From the NCBI GenBank assembly GCA_964342155.1, contig CAYFEQ010000009.1:1-41423 (forward strand): a stretch of 41,423 nt of DNA, read 5' to 3'. The translations under genes were made by a program, and so were the position numbers. Within the stretch, counting starts at the first letter, position 1; each line of letters begins with the position of its first letter. The notes below the pieces were generated by a model, which saw nothing but the letters and a program-made list of their open reading frames with translations, had not been told where the DNA came from and did not search any database. Source of the DNA: GCA-2701705 sp964342155 (GTDB taxonomy: Bacteria; Pseudomonadota; Gammaproteobacteria; GCA-002705445; GCA-002716945). Positions 16,685 through 25,422 of the stretch are shown in pieces.

Positions 16685-17226
16685 GTTCAGATAAATATAT
16701 CATTTTGGATCGCGATGGAGTCATAAATAAAGACTCGCCGAATCATATTAAGTCAGCGGATGAATGGATACCAATACCTGGTAGTTTAGAAGCAATAAAG
16801 CTTTTAACTGAAAATAATTATCATGTTGTTATCATCTCTAACCAATCTGGTATAAATAGGGGAATTATTTCATATTCTAATTTTGTTCAAATCATAAATA
16901 AAATGAACAAAGAAATAAATGATTCTGGAGGAAAAATTGATTTATTTTATTACTGTCCAGACACACCAACAACAAAGTCCAAGGACCGTAAGCCAAACGC
17001 AGGTATGTTTTTAGATTTATCTAACAGACTTGGTATATCTTTAGAAGAGTGCTATTCAATTGGAGATTCTCCTAGAGATATAATTGCTTCTCAAAAGGCA
17101 GGCTGCATACCCATTGCTGTTAGAACTGGGAATGGGAAAAAAATAGAAGAAGATGAAGATTTAGTAGTGCCTATATTTGATAATTTGTTTCAAGCAGTTG
17201 AATATATACTGGCTAATGAAAAATAA
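16681..17226 (+). CDS. gmhB: D-glycero-D-manno-heptose 1,7-bisphosphate 7-phosphatase-like HAD protein
   Basis: A HAD-superfamily phosphatase: nucleophile motif ILDRDGVIN, motif II ISNQSGINRG, motif III RKPNAGM and acidic motif IV GDSPRDI. Length (181 aa) and position between glyS and plsC are those of GmhB, which dephosphorylates the heptose precursor of LPS inner core. The zinc site of GmhB (C-x-H ... C-x-C just before RKP) is mostly lost: only the first Cys remains in YYCPDTP, and the Cys pair before RKP reads SKD. It may work without zinc or on a related sugar phosphate or histidinol-phosphate. It starts with GTG. Confidence 0.87.
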   Translation: MSSDKYIILDRDGVINKDSPNHIKSADEWIPIPGSLEAIKLLTENNYHVVIISNQSGINRGIISYSNFVQIINKMNKEINDSGGKIDLFYYCPDTPTTKSKDRKPNAGMFLDLSNRLGISLEECYSIGDSPRDIIASQKAGCIPIAVRTGNGKKIEEDEDLVVPIFDNLFQAVEYILANEK

Positions 17227-17923
17227 TTTTTACCTAATTTTAAAAGCTACTATCTTTTGGTTTATATTTTTATTTGCAACCATTTCTCTAGCTCCAATAT
17301 TAATATTGTTTAGAATTTTTAGTTATAAATTAGCATTAATGGTAGCAAAATTTTGGGCATATCTAACAATAAAGACTCTAGAGTACATATGTAAAATTAA
17401 ATATGTTCTTCATGGTGAATTAAAGGGGAAAACAGGTGTAATTTTCTCTAAACATCAATCAACTTGGGAAACTATATTCTTTTTATTAATTGTGGCTAAC
17501 CCCATATATATTGTAAAAAAGGAGCTATTATATATACCTTTTTTTGGTTGGTGCTTGTATTTACTTAATAATATATCGATAGATCGTTCGGCTGGTAGAT
17601 TGGCAGTTCAAAAAATGATGAAGAAAACAAAAGAGGCTACTGAAAAAGGACACACCGTAATTCTTTTTCCTGAAGGGACAAGAGTAGCTGTAAGTGACAA
17701 AACAAAACTTAAACAAGGTGGTCTATTAATGATTCAATCTTTGAATCTACCTATAATCCCAATCACGCACAACGCTGGAAAATTTTGGCCGAAACATGGC
17801 TTTAAAAAATTTCCTGGGACAATAGAAATTTTTATAGGTGATTCAATGAAATTGCAGGATAAACCTCTTAGTGACTTTAAAGAGGAGATAGAATTATGGA
17901 TGGACAGTAAGGTTAAACAGTAA
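17216..17923 (+). CDS. plsC: 1-acyl-sn-glycerol-3-phosphate acyltransferase (PlsC family)
   Basis: Acylates lysophosphatidate to phosphatidate at the inner membrane. The N terminus has one or two hydrophobic segments (to about residue 35). The catalytic HX4D/E box appears as SKHQSTWET, with Glu where Asp is common, and the substrate-binding motif as FPEGTR. I chose the ATG at 17216, inside the end of gmhB, because it gives a normal N terminus and overlap; a frame open to 17177 adds 13 unlikely residues. Length is 235 aa. It ends 3 bases before the oppositely transcribed reductase. Confidence 0.9.
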   Translation: MKNNFYLILKATIFWFIFLFATISLAPILILFRIFSYKLALMVAKFWAYLTIKTLEYICKIKYVLHGELKGKTGVIFSKHQSTWETIFFLLIVANPIYIVKKELLYIPFFGWCLYLLNNISIDRSAGRLAVQKMMKKTKEATEKGHTVILFPEGTRVAVSDKTKLKQGGLLMIQSLNLPIIPITHNAGKFWPKHGFKKFPGTIEIFIGDSMKLQDKPLSDFKEEIELWMDSKVKQ

Positions 17924-17926
17924 AAT

Positions 17927-18958
17927 TTATGGAGCTGGATTAGGCATCAATTCATGTATTTTTTCTATTTCATCCATCATTTCATCCGATAGCTTTATAT
18001 TTACACTGTCAATATTTTCACGCAATTGCTCTAGTGTTGTAGCTCCAATTATATTACTTGTTAAAAATGCTCTTGTATTAACAAATGCTAGCGCTAAATG
18101 TGTTGGTGAGATATTAAATTTTTTTGCAATTTTGACATATTCTGAAGTTGCCTTTTTGCACATATCATTACTATATCTTGTAAACCAGTCTCCGTATAAA
18201 CCTAAACGCGAATTTTGAGGCGCTGATTTTTCATACTTACCTGTCAGCATACCAAACCCAAGAGGTGAATAAGCTAATAAGCCTACATCTTCTCGATGAG
18301 ACATTTCTGCTAAACCAACCTCATAGATTCTATTAAGTAAGCTATATGGATTTTGAATGCTAACTATCCTTGGTTGATTATTTTCATTGGCTATTTTTAA
18401 ATATTCCATTACACCCCACGGCGTCTCATTGCTAACTCCTATATATCTGATTTTCCCTGCCTTTACAGCATCACTCAATGCATCAAGTGTTTCATCAATA
18501 CCCACACCATCATCTTCATCAGAATATGTATACCCTAATCTTCCAAAATAATTAGATTTTCTTTCAGGCCAGTGGACTTGGTATAAATCAATATAGTCTG
18601 TTTGTAGTTTTTTTAGAGAGTGATCAATAGCTTCTTTAACATGCTTCTTACTTAATCTTGAACCTCCTCTTACATAATCCATTCCTGGGCCCGCAACCTT
18701 AGTTGCAATTATGTATTTGTCACGTTTTTGTGTTTTTTTTATCCATGTACCAATATATTGTTCTGTTAAGCCACAGGTTTCTTCTTTCGGAGGTATAGCA
18801 TACATTTCTGCAGTGTCTATAAAATTTATACCTGCATCAATTGCACAGTCTAGTTGTTCATGAGCTTCTTTTTCTGTATTTTGTTCACCAAAAGACATGG
18901 TACCAAGACACAAAATACTTACTTCAAGATTTGTTCTTCCAAGTTGTCTAAATTCCAC
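17927..18958 (-). CDS. Aldo/keto reductase, Tas-like
   Basis: A TIM-barrel NADP-dependent oxidoreductase of 343 residues. The N-terminal RQLGRTNLEVSILCLGTMSFG, FIDTAEMY (catalytic Asp and Tyr), the Lys in YIIATKV and the His in LYQVHWPER give the catalytic tetrad. The insert after VHWPE and the total length match the Tas subgroup of E. coli. The start is a GTG with a G-rich upstream sequence. The natural substrate is unknown for most of this group. It is divergent from the SulP gene. Confidence 0.9.
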   Translation of the reverse strand: MEFRQLGRTNLEVSILCLGTMSFGEQNTEKEAHEQLDCAIDAGINFIDTAEMYAIPPKEETCGLTEQYIGTWIKKTQKRDKYIIATKVAGPGMDYVRGGSRLSKKHVKEAIDHSLKKLQTDYIDLYQVHWPERKSNYFGRLGYTYSDEDDGVGIDETLDALSDAVKAGKIRYIGVSNETPWGVMEYLKIANENNQPRIVSIQNPYSLLNRIYEVGLAEMSHREDVGLLAYSPLGFGMLTGKYEKSAPQNSRLGLYGDWFTRYSNDMCKKATSEYVKIAKKFNISPTHLALAFVNTRAFLTSNIIGATTLEQLRENIDSVNIKLSDEMMDEIEKIHELMPNPAP

Positions 18959-19055
18959 TTCTCTACCCCCTGAGCCATTGGACTGAAATTATGTTATAAT
19001 TAATTATTATAGTAAATTCAAACAAAAAAATAATAACTGATTACAAAAAAATAAC

Positions 19056-20390
19056 ATGACAACAATGTTACTTAATTTCCGTAATTGGTTACCCGAGGTA
19101 TTTTCTAATAGAAATTTTCTCAATAGAGATGTAATTGCAGGGATTACTCTTGCAACTATACTAATACCACAATCGATGGCCTATGCAATGTTAGCTGGTG
19201 TAGACCCAAAATATGGTTTATATGCAGCTTTTATCCCAGTCGCCATAGCTTCTTTTTTTGGATCATCTCGATATCTTGCAACAGGACCAGTGGCGATGGT
19301 AAGTCTACTGACAGCTGTTGCTGCTGGATCATTAGCTGGCGGAGAAAGCAGTCTATATATTTTTTATGCTGTACTTTTAGCATTCTCTGTTGGAATCTTT
19401 CAAATAATTTTATCTTTAACTAAAGCTGGTAAATTTTTTGATAAAATTCCAAGACATGTAATAATCGGCTTTACTTCTGCAGCTGCTTTAATTATCGGAG
19501 GTTCACAGTTCCATAAAACTATTGGCCTCCCAACAATTGACCTTCATGATCTTCAAGGTTTGATGAATACTTCAGTAAACTCGACAAATGGTTTTGCCAT
19601 TTTAATTTCAATTTTGGCCGTGTTAGTTATATATCTAATGAAAAATAAGTCAAACAATGCTTTTGTGAATAATTTTGCGGTATTAACAGCAGTTATAGTT
19701 TCTATAGTTGGCTCAATAATTTTTTCTTATCAAGGTCCAATAGTTGGTTATATACCTGATGGTTTACCAAGTCTTGGTATGCCGTCTTTTGACAGCGCTG
19801 CAATATCTATCCCTATGTTTTTAATCCATACGATTATTATTACATTTGTTGGATTTATGGAAGCTTTAGCAATTGCACAAACTCTTGCAATAAAAATGGC
19901 AGTTAGGGAAACACAAGAGTTAGCATCAAAAAGCGCATCTAGATTTGATGTTGACCAAGAATTATTTGGACAAGGATTAGCAAATATAGGTTCAGGGTTT
20001 TCTGGTAGTTATCCAGTTTCAGGATCCTTTTCTAGGTCATCAGTTTGTATAGTTGCGAATGGATTCAGCGGCCTTACGTCTATGATTACGTCACTGGTAG
20101 TTGGACTAACTTTACTATTCTTGACAGGTACACTATTTTATCTGCCACATGCCACTCTAGGAATAATTATTATTTTAGCAGTCATTCCATTGATAGAAAT
20201 AAAGAAAATGATAGAGATTTTTAAAGAAAACATCAAGGATGGAATTATTGTATGGGGCACCTTTTTTAGCACCTTGCTATTTCCTTTGTTACAAATAGAA
20301 GTCTATGAGGGTGTAACAACTCATATATGGACAGGGATTATTTTTGGCTTTGTTTTATCTTTCATATTGGAAAGATTGATGAGAAATTAA
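19056..20390 (+). CDS. SulP-family anion transporter without STAS domain
   Basis: An inner-membrane protein with about 12 hydrophobic segments. The SulP signature is clear: DVIAGITLATILIPQSMAYA at 26-45, then DPKYGLYAAFIP and SSRYLATGPVAMVSLL. NIGSGFSGSYPVSGSFSRS is the second conserved block. SulP proteins carry sulfate, bicarbonate or dicarboxylates. At 444 residues it lacks the C-terminal STAS domain (about 110 aa) of typical members; the reading frame ends cleanly after the last helix, and the stop shares the TTAA with the stop of trmB on the other strand. The substrate is unknown; sulfate or bicarbonate is plausible. Confidence 0.92.
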   Translation: MTTMLLNFRNWLPEVFSNRNFLNRDVIAGITLATILIPQSMAYAMLAGVDPKYGLYAAFIPVAIASFFGSSRYLATGPVAMVSLLTAVAAGSLAGGESSLYIFYAVLLAFSVGIFQIILSLTKAGKFFDKIPRHVIIGFTSAAALIIGGSQFHKTIGLPTIDLHDLQGLMNTSVNSTNGFAILISILAVLVIYLMKNKSNNAFVNNFAVLTAVIVSIVGSIIFSYQGPIVGYIPDGLPSLGMPSFDSAAISIPMFLIHTIIITFVGFMEALAIAQTLAIKMAVRETQELASKSASRFDVDQELFGQGLANIGSGFSGSYPVSGSFSRSSVCIVANGFSGLTSMITSLVVGLTLLFLTGTLFYLPHATLGIIIILAVIPLIEIKKMIEIFKENIKDGIIVWGTFFSTLLFPLLQIEVYEGVTTHIWTGIIFGFVLSFILERLMRN

Positions 20391-21025
20391 TTACTAACTA
20401 TCAAATCATAAATAATATTTTTTTTTAATAATGCCTTTTTTTCATATTTAGTAATTGGTCTATCACCCCGATTATCACTGAAAATAATATTATTTTTTGT
20501 AGGAAAGTGACTACTTAATAGTGACCTTACATCATAGGCGTAGCGTATGTTGTCAGTAGTAAAATGAAATATTCCTTGTTGTATAAGCTTCTTAAAGAAT
20601 AAGTTGATGCTGTATTTATTTAAGATTCGTCTTTTTTTATGTTTAGCCTTAGGCCATGGATCTGGAAAAAAAATAAAGATTTTATCAATAGAAGCATCTT
20701 CAAATAGTCTATCAATTATTTCTATTGCATCACCATACAATAAAATTATATTTTCCAGCTTTTCTCTCTTAATTTTTTCAAATAGGTTAGTAAACCCTTT
20801 AGAATAAGCTTCAATACAAAAAAAATTTATTTCAGATTTATCTCTTGCCATATCGATGACGGATCTACCGTCACCAAACCCTATCTCTAAAAAATTTTTT
20901 TTGTTTTCTTTTAATACTTTCTTTGCTCTTTGAAAAAGCTCATCAGGGTTGAATAAATTTTTTTTTAAATTGTTTCTCGAGCGATGGCTAGAATAGAATA
21001 TTGGTTTTGTATTATTCTTTATCAA
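20387..21025 (-). CDS. trmB: tRNA (guanine-N7-)-methyltransferase
   Basis: SAM-dependent enzyme that makes m7G46 in tRNA. The SAM loop FLEIGFGDGRSV and the TrmB signature FFPDPWPKAKHKKRR are unmistakable; FHFTTDNIRYAY is the C-terminal motif. The start is unsure. The frame is open to an ATG at 21115 and another at 21064, both deep inside thiG. I prefer TTG at 21025 because AAGGA lies about 10 bases before it and the overlap with thiG falls to 14 bases; this gives about 212 aa. Function is certain, N terminus is not. Confidence 0.93.
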   Translation of the reverse strand: MIKNNTKPIFYSSHRSRNNLKKNLFNPDELFQRAKKVLKENKKNFLEIGFGDGRSVIDMARDKSEINFFCIEAYSKGFTNLFEKIKREKLENIILLYGDAIEIIDRLFEDASIDKIFIFFPDPWPKAKHKKRRILNKYSINLFFKKLIQQGIFHFTTDNIRYAYDVRSLLSSHFPTKNNIIFSDNRGDRPITKYEKKALLKKNIIYDLIVSN

Positions 21026-21806
21026 CTGAAATATTTCCTTCAATTGGAGATGATGCAGAGGCATATCTCTTTTTTGGGATCCTTCCAGCGAGAAAAGCTT
21101 CTCTTCCTGATTCAATCCCCTTTTTCATGGCACTAGCCATCAAGATTGGATTAGGGGAACAAGCAATAGCTGTATTCATTAATACACCATCGCACCCAAG
21201 CTCCATGGCAATTGTTGCATCTGAAGCTGTGCCAACACCTGCATCAACTATAATGGGTACTTTTGCATTTTCAACAATTGTTAGAATATTATAGCTATTT
21301 TGAATCCCTAGGCCGCTACCGATTGGAGCAGCAAGCGGCATAACTGAAATACATCCAAGCAATTCTAACTCTTTGGCTACAAGTGGGTCATCGGTTGTAT
21401 ATACCATTACCTTAAAATCTTGTTTGACAAGCTGTTCAGCAGCTTTAAGAGTTTCGCTAATATTAGGATAGAGTGTTTTTTGATCACCTAATACTTCTAA
21501 TTTAACTAATTTCTCGCCACCCAAAATTTCTGATGCTAAATTACAAACTCTTATAGCATCTTCAGCTGAATAGCATCCTGCTGTATTAGGTAGAATCGTA
21601 TATTTTTTTGGATCAATATATTCCAATAAGTTTTCTTGATTTTTATCTTGACCAATATTTACTCTTCTAATAGCAACAGTTACCATTTCAGCTGCACTGG
21701 CTTCAACAGCAAGTTTAGTTTCTTTAAGACTCTTGTATTTTCCAGTACCAACAATTAGTCTTGATGAATAAATTTTATTATTAATGACCAATGGTTTGTC
21801 TTTCAT
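21012..21806 (-). CDS. thiG: Thiazole synthase
   Basis: Builds the thiazole phosphate of thiamine from deoxyxylulose phosphate, dehydroglycine and sulfur from ThiS. The start SRLIVGTGKYKSL, VTVAIRRVN, LPNTAGCYSAEDA and the Schiff-base Lys in LVKLEVLGD are family motifs; IVDAGVGTASDATIAMELGCD is the phosphate-binding end. Length 264 aa is normal. Its ATG shares a base with the thiS stop, and the Shine-Dalgarno GGAGG is made of the final glycine codons of thiS. Confidence 0.96.
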   Translation of the reverse strand: MKDKPLVINNKIYSSRLIVGTGKYKSLKETKLAVEASAAEMVTVAIRRVNIGQDKNQENLLEYIDPKKYTILPNTAGCYSAEDAIRVCNLASEILGGEKLVKLEVLGDQKTLYPNISETLKAAEQLVKQDFKVMVYTTDDPLVAKELELLGCISVMPLAAPIGSGLGIQNSYNILTIVENAKVPIIVDAGVGTASDATIAMELGCDGVLMNTAIACSPNPILMASAMKKGIESGREAFLAGRIPKKRYASASSPIEGNISVDKE

Positions 21807-22012
21807 TACCCGCCTCCAATTGCTTTGATAATCTCTATCTTATCATTCTCTTTCAAATAGAAATTTTTATATTTAGATTTAGGCACAATGACTTGGTTGA
21901 CTTCTACAGCGATGAATTTTTTTTCTATTCCAAGATTCATCAATAATAATTCAACACTTGTATTTTCAGTTGTAGAGGTCTTAGCTCTATTTACAAATAT
22001 GTTCATGGTCAT
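21806..22012 (-). CDS. thiS: Sulfur carrier protein ThiS
   Basis: A ubiquitin-fold carrier of 66-68 residues ending in IKAIGGG; the C-terminal Gly-Gly is the site of thiocarboxylate formation, the sulfur source for ThiG. FIAVEVNQVIVPKSKY and LKENDKIEII are typical of the fold. Two ATGs (22012 and 22006) are possible starts; the second resembles the usual N terminus. A TATAAT on the minus strand (22029-22024) lies close upstream. No TPP riboswitch is seen in the 43-base leader. Confidence 0.92.
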   Translation of the reverse strand: MTMNIFVNRAKTSTTENTSVELLLMNLGIEKKFIAVEVNQVIVPKSKYKNFYLKENDKIEIIKAIGGG

Positions 22013-22055
22013 ATAGGTATATTATTATACAGTATTTTATTATGATAGAAAAAAT

Positions 22056-22128
<73 letters not shown>

Positions 22129-22137
22129 AAAAACTAA

Positions 22138-22809
22138 CTATTGGTCTAGCCAATTTCTTAGAATGTATCTAGATAATAGAGGCAGCAGCCCAAGAATAGA
22201 AAGAAGTAAAATCATCTCTATTCCTATTCCAATATTTGTCGTAATAGAATGAGCAATATTTTTTCCTATCATAATTATTATGATGGTCCCAGGGAGCATT
22301 CCAATTTGGCTCACTACATAAAACACAGATGTACGTATTGTGGTTAAACCTGAAACTAGATTTATTATAAAGTATGGGAAGACCATGCACATTCTGAGTG
22401 CGAATAAATAGTAACCACTCTTTTTGATAAAACCAGAATTTATTTTTTGATATGGTTCAGAAAATCTTTTTTCAACATAATCTTTTAATAAATAACGAGA
22501 AAGTAAAAAAGCAAAAGTTGCTCCTATTGAAGAAGCAAATGAAACTAATATAACAGCAGTTATTACACCGAAAATCATTCCAGATAGTAATCCAAGTATT
22601 GAAGCGACGGGTAAGGAAATTGTGGTAGTTACTATATAAGTAGTAAAGAATAATATTTCAACCAAGTATGGGTTTTCTGCTTGTATGATTTTGATCTTTT
22701 CCAGATTTGTATTAATGAAATTAAGGAGTACGCTTGCAAAATCACCAAAATTAAATATGGCTAAAATCACTACAAGCAATATAACAATTAATATCTTAGT
22801 TTTTCCCAT
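22138..22809 (-). CDS. TVP38/TMEM64 (VTT/DedA-like) membrane protein
   Basis: A 223-residue inner-membrane protein with about five or six hydrophobic segments. The central SLPVASILGLLSGMIFG and ASSIGATFAFLLSRYL are the conserved VTT-domain core, followed by the FALRMCMVFPYFIINLVSGLT block. Family members are linked to lipid scrambling and membrane homeostasis; no specific substrate can be given. It lies 9 bases after the tRNA on the opposite strand and is divergent from ispA. Confidence 0.87.
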   Translation of the reverse strand: MGKTKILIVILLVVILAIFNFGDFASVLLNFINTNLEKIKIIQAENPYLVEILFFTTYIVTTTISLPVASILGLLSGMIFGVITAVILVSFASSIGATFAFLLSRYLLKDYVEKRFSEPYQKINSGFIKKSGYYLFALRMCMVFPYFIINLVSGLTTIRTSVFYVVSQIGMLPGTIIIIMIGKNIAHSITTNIGIGIEMILLLSILGLLPLLSRYILRNWLDQ

Positions 22810-22927
22810 TATGACAAAGTATACTCTTTCATTAGGTATCTTTTAAATATAAAACTAATAAACCATATCTAGTATTTTGACTAATATCTGCAATAATTGA
22901 TTATCGATATATCATGACATTCTAATA

Positions 22928-23812
22928 ATGGTTGAATTGCACAAGTTAATAAATAATGAAACAAAAGAGTTCAACAAATATGTTGATTCATACTTTAAAG
23001 GTTTCAAAAATAAATCCTATCTTTTTAAAGCAATGATTTATGGAACTCTTAATGGAGGAAAGAGGATAAGGCCATTGTTGGTAATGTATTTATCAAAATA
23101 TCTGAAAATAAAAAAAATTAATTACATGCGAGTTGCTCTAGCTTCAGAATTAGTACATTGTTACTCACTTATTCATGATGATATGCCATTGATGGATAAT
23201 GATACATATAGAAGAGGGGTGCTAACAACTCATAAAAAATTTGATGAAGCGACTGCTCTTTTAGCTGGAAATAGTTTGCTCACATTAGCATTTGAATTAT
23301 TAGCTGATAAAAAAACACATCCTGATTCATTTGTTAGGAGTGAAATAATTAAAATTCTAGCTTCTATATCTGGGAAAGAGGGTTTAGCTGCTGGCCAGTC
23401 ACTTGATTTACTATATGAAAAGAAAAGAGTATTGGAAGCAGAGATATTACAAATGCATTACTTGAAAACAGCTCGGTTATTTGAATTTTGTGTATCAGCA
23501 CCATTTATAATGATGGGTAGTTCTGACAAAGAAATAATACAAGCTAAATTATATGGAAAAAACTTTGGTCTTATTTTTCAAGCTACCGATGATTTATTAG
23601 ATTCCATTGGGACTAAGAAAAAATTAGGCAAAACAACTAACAAAGATTTAATGCAGAATAAAGGTAGTATATTGCTTTTTAAGGATAAAAATGAAGTTAA
23701 AAAATATTGTACTCAATTAGCGAAACAAGCAACAAACAAAACTACAATTTTTGGAGATAAGAGCTTTATCTTAAATGAGCTAATTTTTTCGATTATTGAC
23801 AGAACTTCGTAA
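22928..23812 (+). CDS. ispA: (2E,6E)-farnesyl diphosphate synthase
   Basis: Condenses IPP with DMAPP and GPP to farnesyl diphosphate. The first Asp-rich motif is HDDMPLMDND (84-92), preceded by GGKRIRPLLV; the second is FQATDDLLDSIG (about 219), and GKTTNKDLMQNKGS follows. The 294 residues fit the bacterial short-chain synthases. In many Gammaproteobacteria ispA lies with xseB and dxs; here it stands alone, divergent from the TVP38 gene and 63 bases before pntA. A TTGACT at 22877 with a weak -10 at 22900 may be its promoter. Confidence 0.93.
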   Translation: MVELHKLINNETKEFNKYVDSYFKGFKNKSYLFKAMIYGTLNGGKRIRPLLVMYLSKYLKIKKINYMRVALASELVHCYSLIHDDMPLMDNDTYRRGVLTTHKKFDEATALLAGNSLLTLAFELLADKKTHPDSFVRSEIIKILASISGKEGLAAGQSLDLLYEKKRVLEAEILQMHYLKTARLFEFCVSAPFIMMGSSDKEIIQAKLYGKNFGLIFQATDDLLDSIGTKKKLGKTTNKDLMQNKGSILLFKDKNEVKKYCTQLAKQATNKTTIFGDKSFILNELIFSIIDRTS

Positions 23813-23875
23813 TAACATGCTGAATAAATCTTTAATTTATGCTATCTTTACCAGCATCAAATTCAGGAATAATTT

Positions 23876-25414
23876 GTGATTATAGGGATTCCAAAAGAAA
23901 TATTGCCGAATGAAAACAGAGTTGCTATAACCCCTGGTGTAGCTACTAAATTATTGAAACTTGGCTATGACATTCAAATAGAAAAATCAGCAGGCGAAGC
24001 TGCTAATTTTACTGACGATCAATATGAGCAATTAGGAGTAAAGATTATTTCTAACCCTAACCAACTTTGGGAAACATCTGACATCATAGTAAAAATTAAT
24101 ATCTCAACCAATGATGAAAATAAAAAAATAAAAGATGACCAAACCTTAATTTCATTATTCTCACCAAGCCAAAATAAAGAGCAACTGAATTCACTAGCTA
24201 GAGACAATATAAATGTAATAGCAATGGATGCGGTACCAAGGATTTCTAGGGCTCAAAAACTTGACACTCTTAGTAGTATGGCTAATATTGCCGGTTCAAG
24301 AGCAGTCATAGAGGCAAGCCACTGTTTCTCAAGGTTTTTTGGTGGTCAAATTACTGCTGCAGGTAAGATTCCGCCAGCTAAAGTTCTTGTTATAGGTGCT
24401 GGAGTTGCTGGTCTTAGTGCGATAGGTACGGCAAGCAGTTTAGGTGCAATAGTGAGAGCATTTGATACTCGTAAAGATGTAAAGGACCAGGTTGAAAGTT
24501 TAAATGCAGAATTTCTTACTGTAGATATTGATGAAGATGGAAGTGGTACTGGCGGTTATGCAAAAACAATGAGTAAGGAATATATAAAAGCGGAATATGA
24601 ATTATTTGAAAAACAATGTAAAGAGATTGATATTATTATTACTACTGCCTTAGTGCCTGGCAAACCCGCACCAAAATTAATTACAAAGAAGATGATTGAA
24701 TTAATGAGACCTGGGAGTGTAATAGTAGATTTAGCTGCAGAACAGGGTGGTAATTGTGAGCTGACTGAAAAAAACAAGAAGATAGAAGTAAATGGGATCA
24801 GTATAATTGGTTACACAGATTTACCATCAAGACTACCCACACAAGCAAGCCAACTTTATGCAACAAATATGCTGCATTTATTTGATGATATGACACCACA
24901 AAAAAATGGGAAGTTAGTTTTTAATATGGATGATGAAGTTGTGAGAGCTATGACAATTATCAGAGAAGGAAAAATAATTTGGCCTCCACCAGAAACTAAG
25001 AAAGAAAATAATGTCACAAATAAAAATATGGTGAACAAGGAAGCGTTATCAAAGAAAGAGTTAATCAAACCAAAAAAAAGCAATACTATGATTGGCTTCC
25101 TATTATCCATGTTGGCGCTTATTGGCCTTGGTTCAGTCGCACCCGCATCATTTATGGCACATTTCACTGTTTTTGTTCTTGCTTGTTTTGTTGGATACAT
25201 GGTTGTTTGGAATGTAACTAGTGCATTACACACACCTTTGATGTCTGTGACCAATGCTGTTAGCAGTATTATTATTATTGGGGCGCTAATACAAATATCA
25301 TCTGATAATTTAATTCTTACAATAATGGCTTCATTAGCTATTTTTATTACGAGTATAAATATTTTTGGCGGTTTTGCTGTGACGAAAAGAATGCTTGATA
25401 TGTTTAAGAAGTAG
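23876..25414 (+). CDS. pntA: NAD(P) transhydrogenase, alpha subunit
   Basis: The proton-translocating transhydrogenase uses the proton gradient to make NADPH from NADH. The 512-residue subunit has the full E. coli plan: domain I (1 to about 375; NAD loop VIGAGVAGLSAIGTASSLGA), a Lys-rich linker and a membrane part of about four helices (roughly 395-510). The start is GTG at 23876, preceded by AGGA. It is followed 8 bases later by pntB. In many Alphaproteobacteria domain I and the membrane part are separate genes, so the fused form supports the gammaproteobacterial call. Confidence 0.96.
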   Translation: MIIGIPKEILPNENRVAITPGVATKLLKLGYDIQIEKSAGEAANFTDDQYEQLGVKIISNPNQLWETSDIIVKINISTNDENKKIKDDQTLISLFSPSQNKEQLNSLARDNINVIAMDAVPRISRAQKLDTLSSMANIAGSRAVIEASHCFSRFFGGQITAAGKIPPAKVLVIGAGVAGLSAIGTASSLGAIVRAFDTRKDVKDQVESLNAEFLTVDIDEDGSGTGGYAKTMSKEYIKAEYELFEKQCKEIDIIITTALVPGKPAPKLITKKMIELMRPGSVIVDLAAEQGGNCELTEKNKKIEVNGISIIGYTDLPSRLPTQASQLYATNMLHLFDDMTPQKNGKLVFNMDDEVVRAMTIIREGKIIWPPPETKKENNVTNKNMVNKEALSKKELIKPKKSNTMIGFLLSMLALIGLGSVAPASFMAHFTVFVLACFVGYMVVWNVTSALHTPLMSVTNAVSSIIIIGALIQISSDNLILTIMASLAIFITSINIFGGFAVTKRMLDMFKK

Positions 25415-25422
25415 GATTAAAA

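Noticed and set aside
18995..19011. TATAAT...ATTATA inverted repeat as a divergent promoter or operator between the reductase and SulP genes
   Set aside because: The region is nearly all A and T, no -35 elements fit on either strand, and such matches are expected by chance.
22013..22055. A TPP riboswitch ahead of thiS-thiG
   Set aside because: Only 43 bases separate thiS and the tRNA and they hold promoter-like elements, too short for the THI element, and no CUGAGA-type core was seen.
24856..25254. 132-codon antisense frame over pntA, and the similar frame at 26298-26723 over pntB
   Set aside because: Shadow frames opposite strongly conserved coding sequence; no start signals or recognisable protein.
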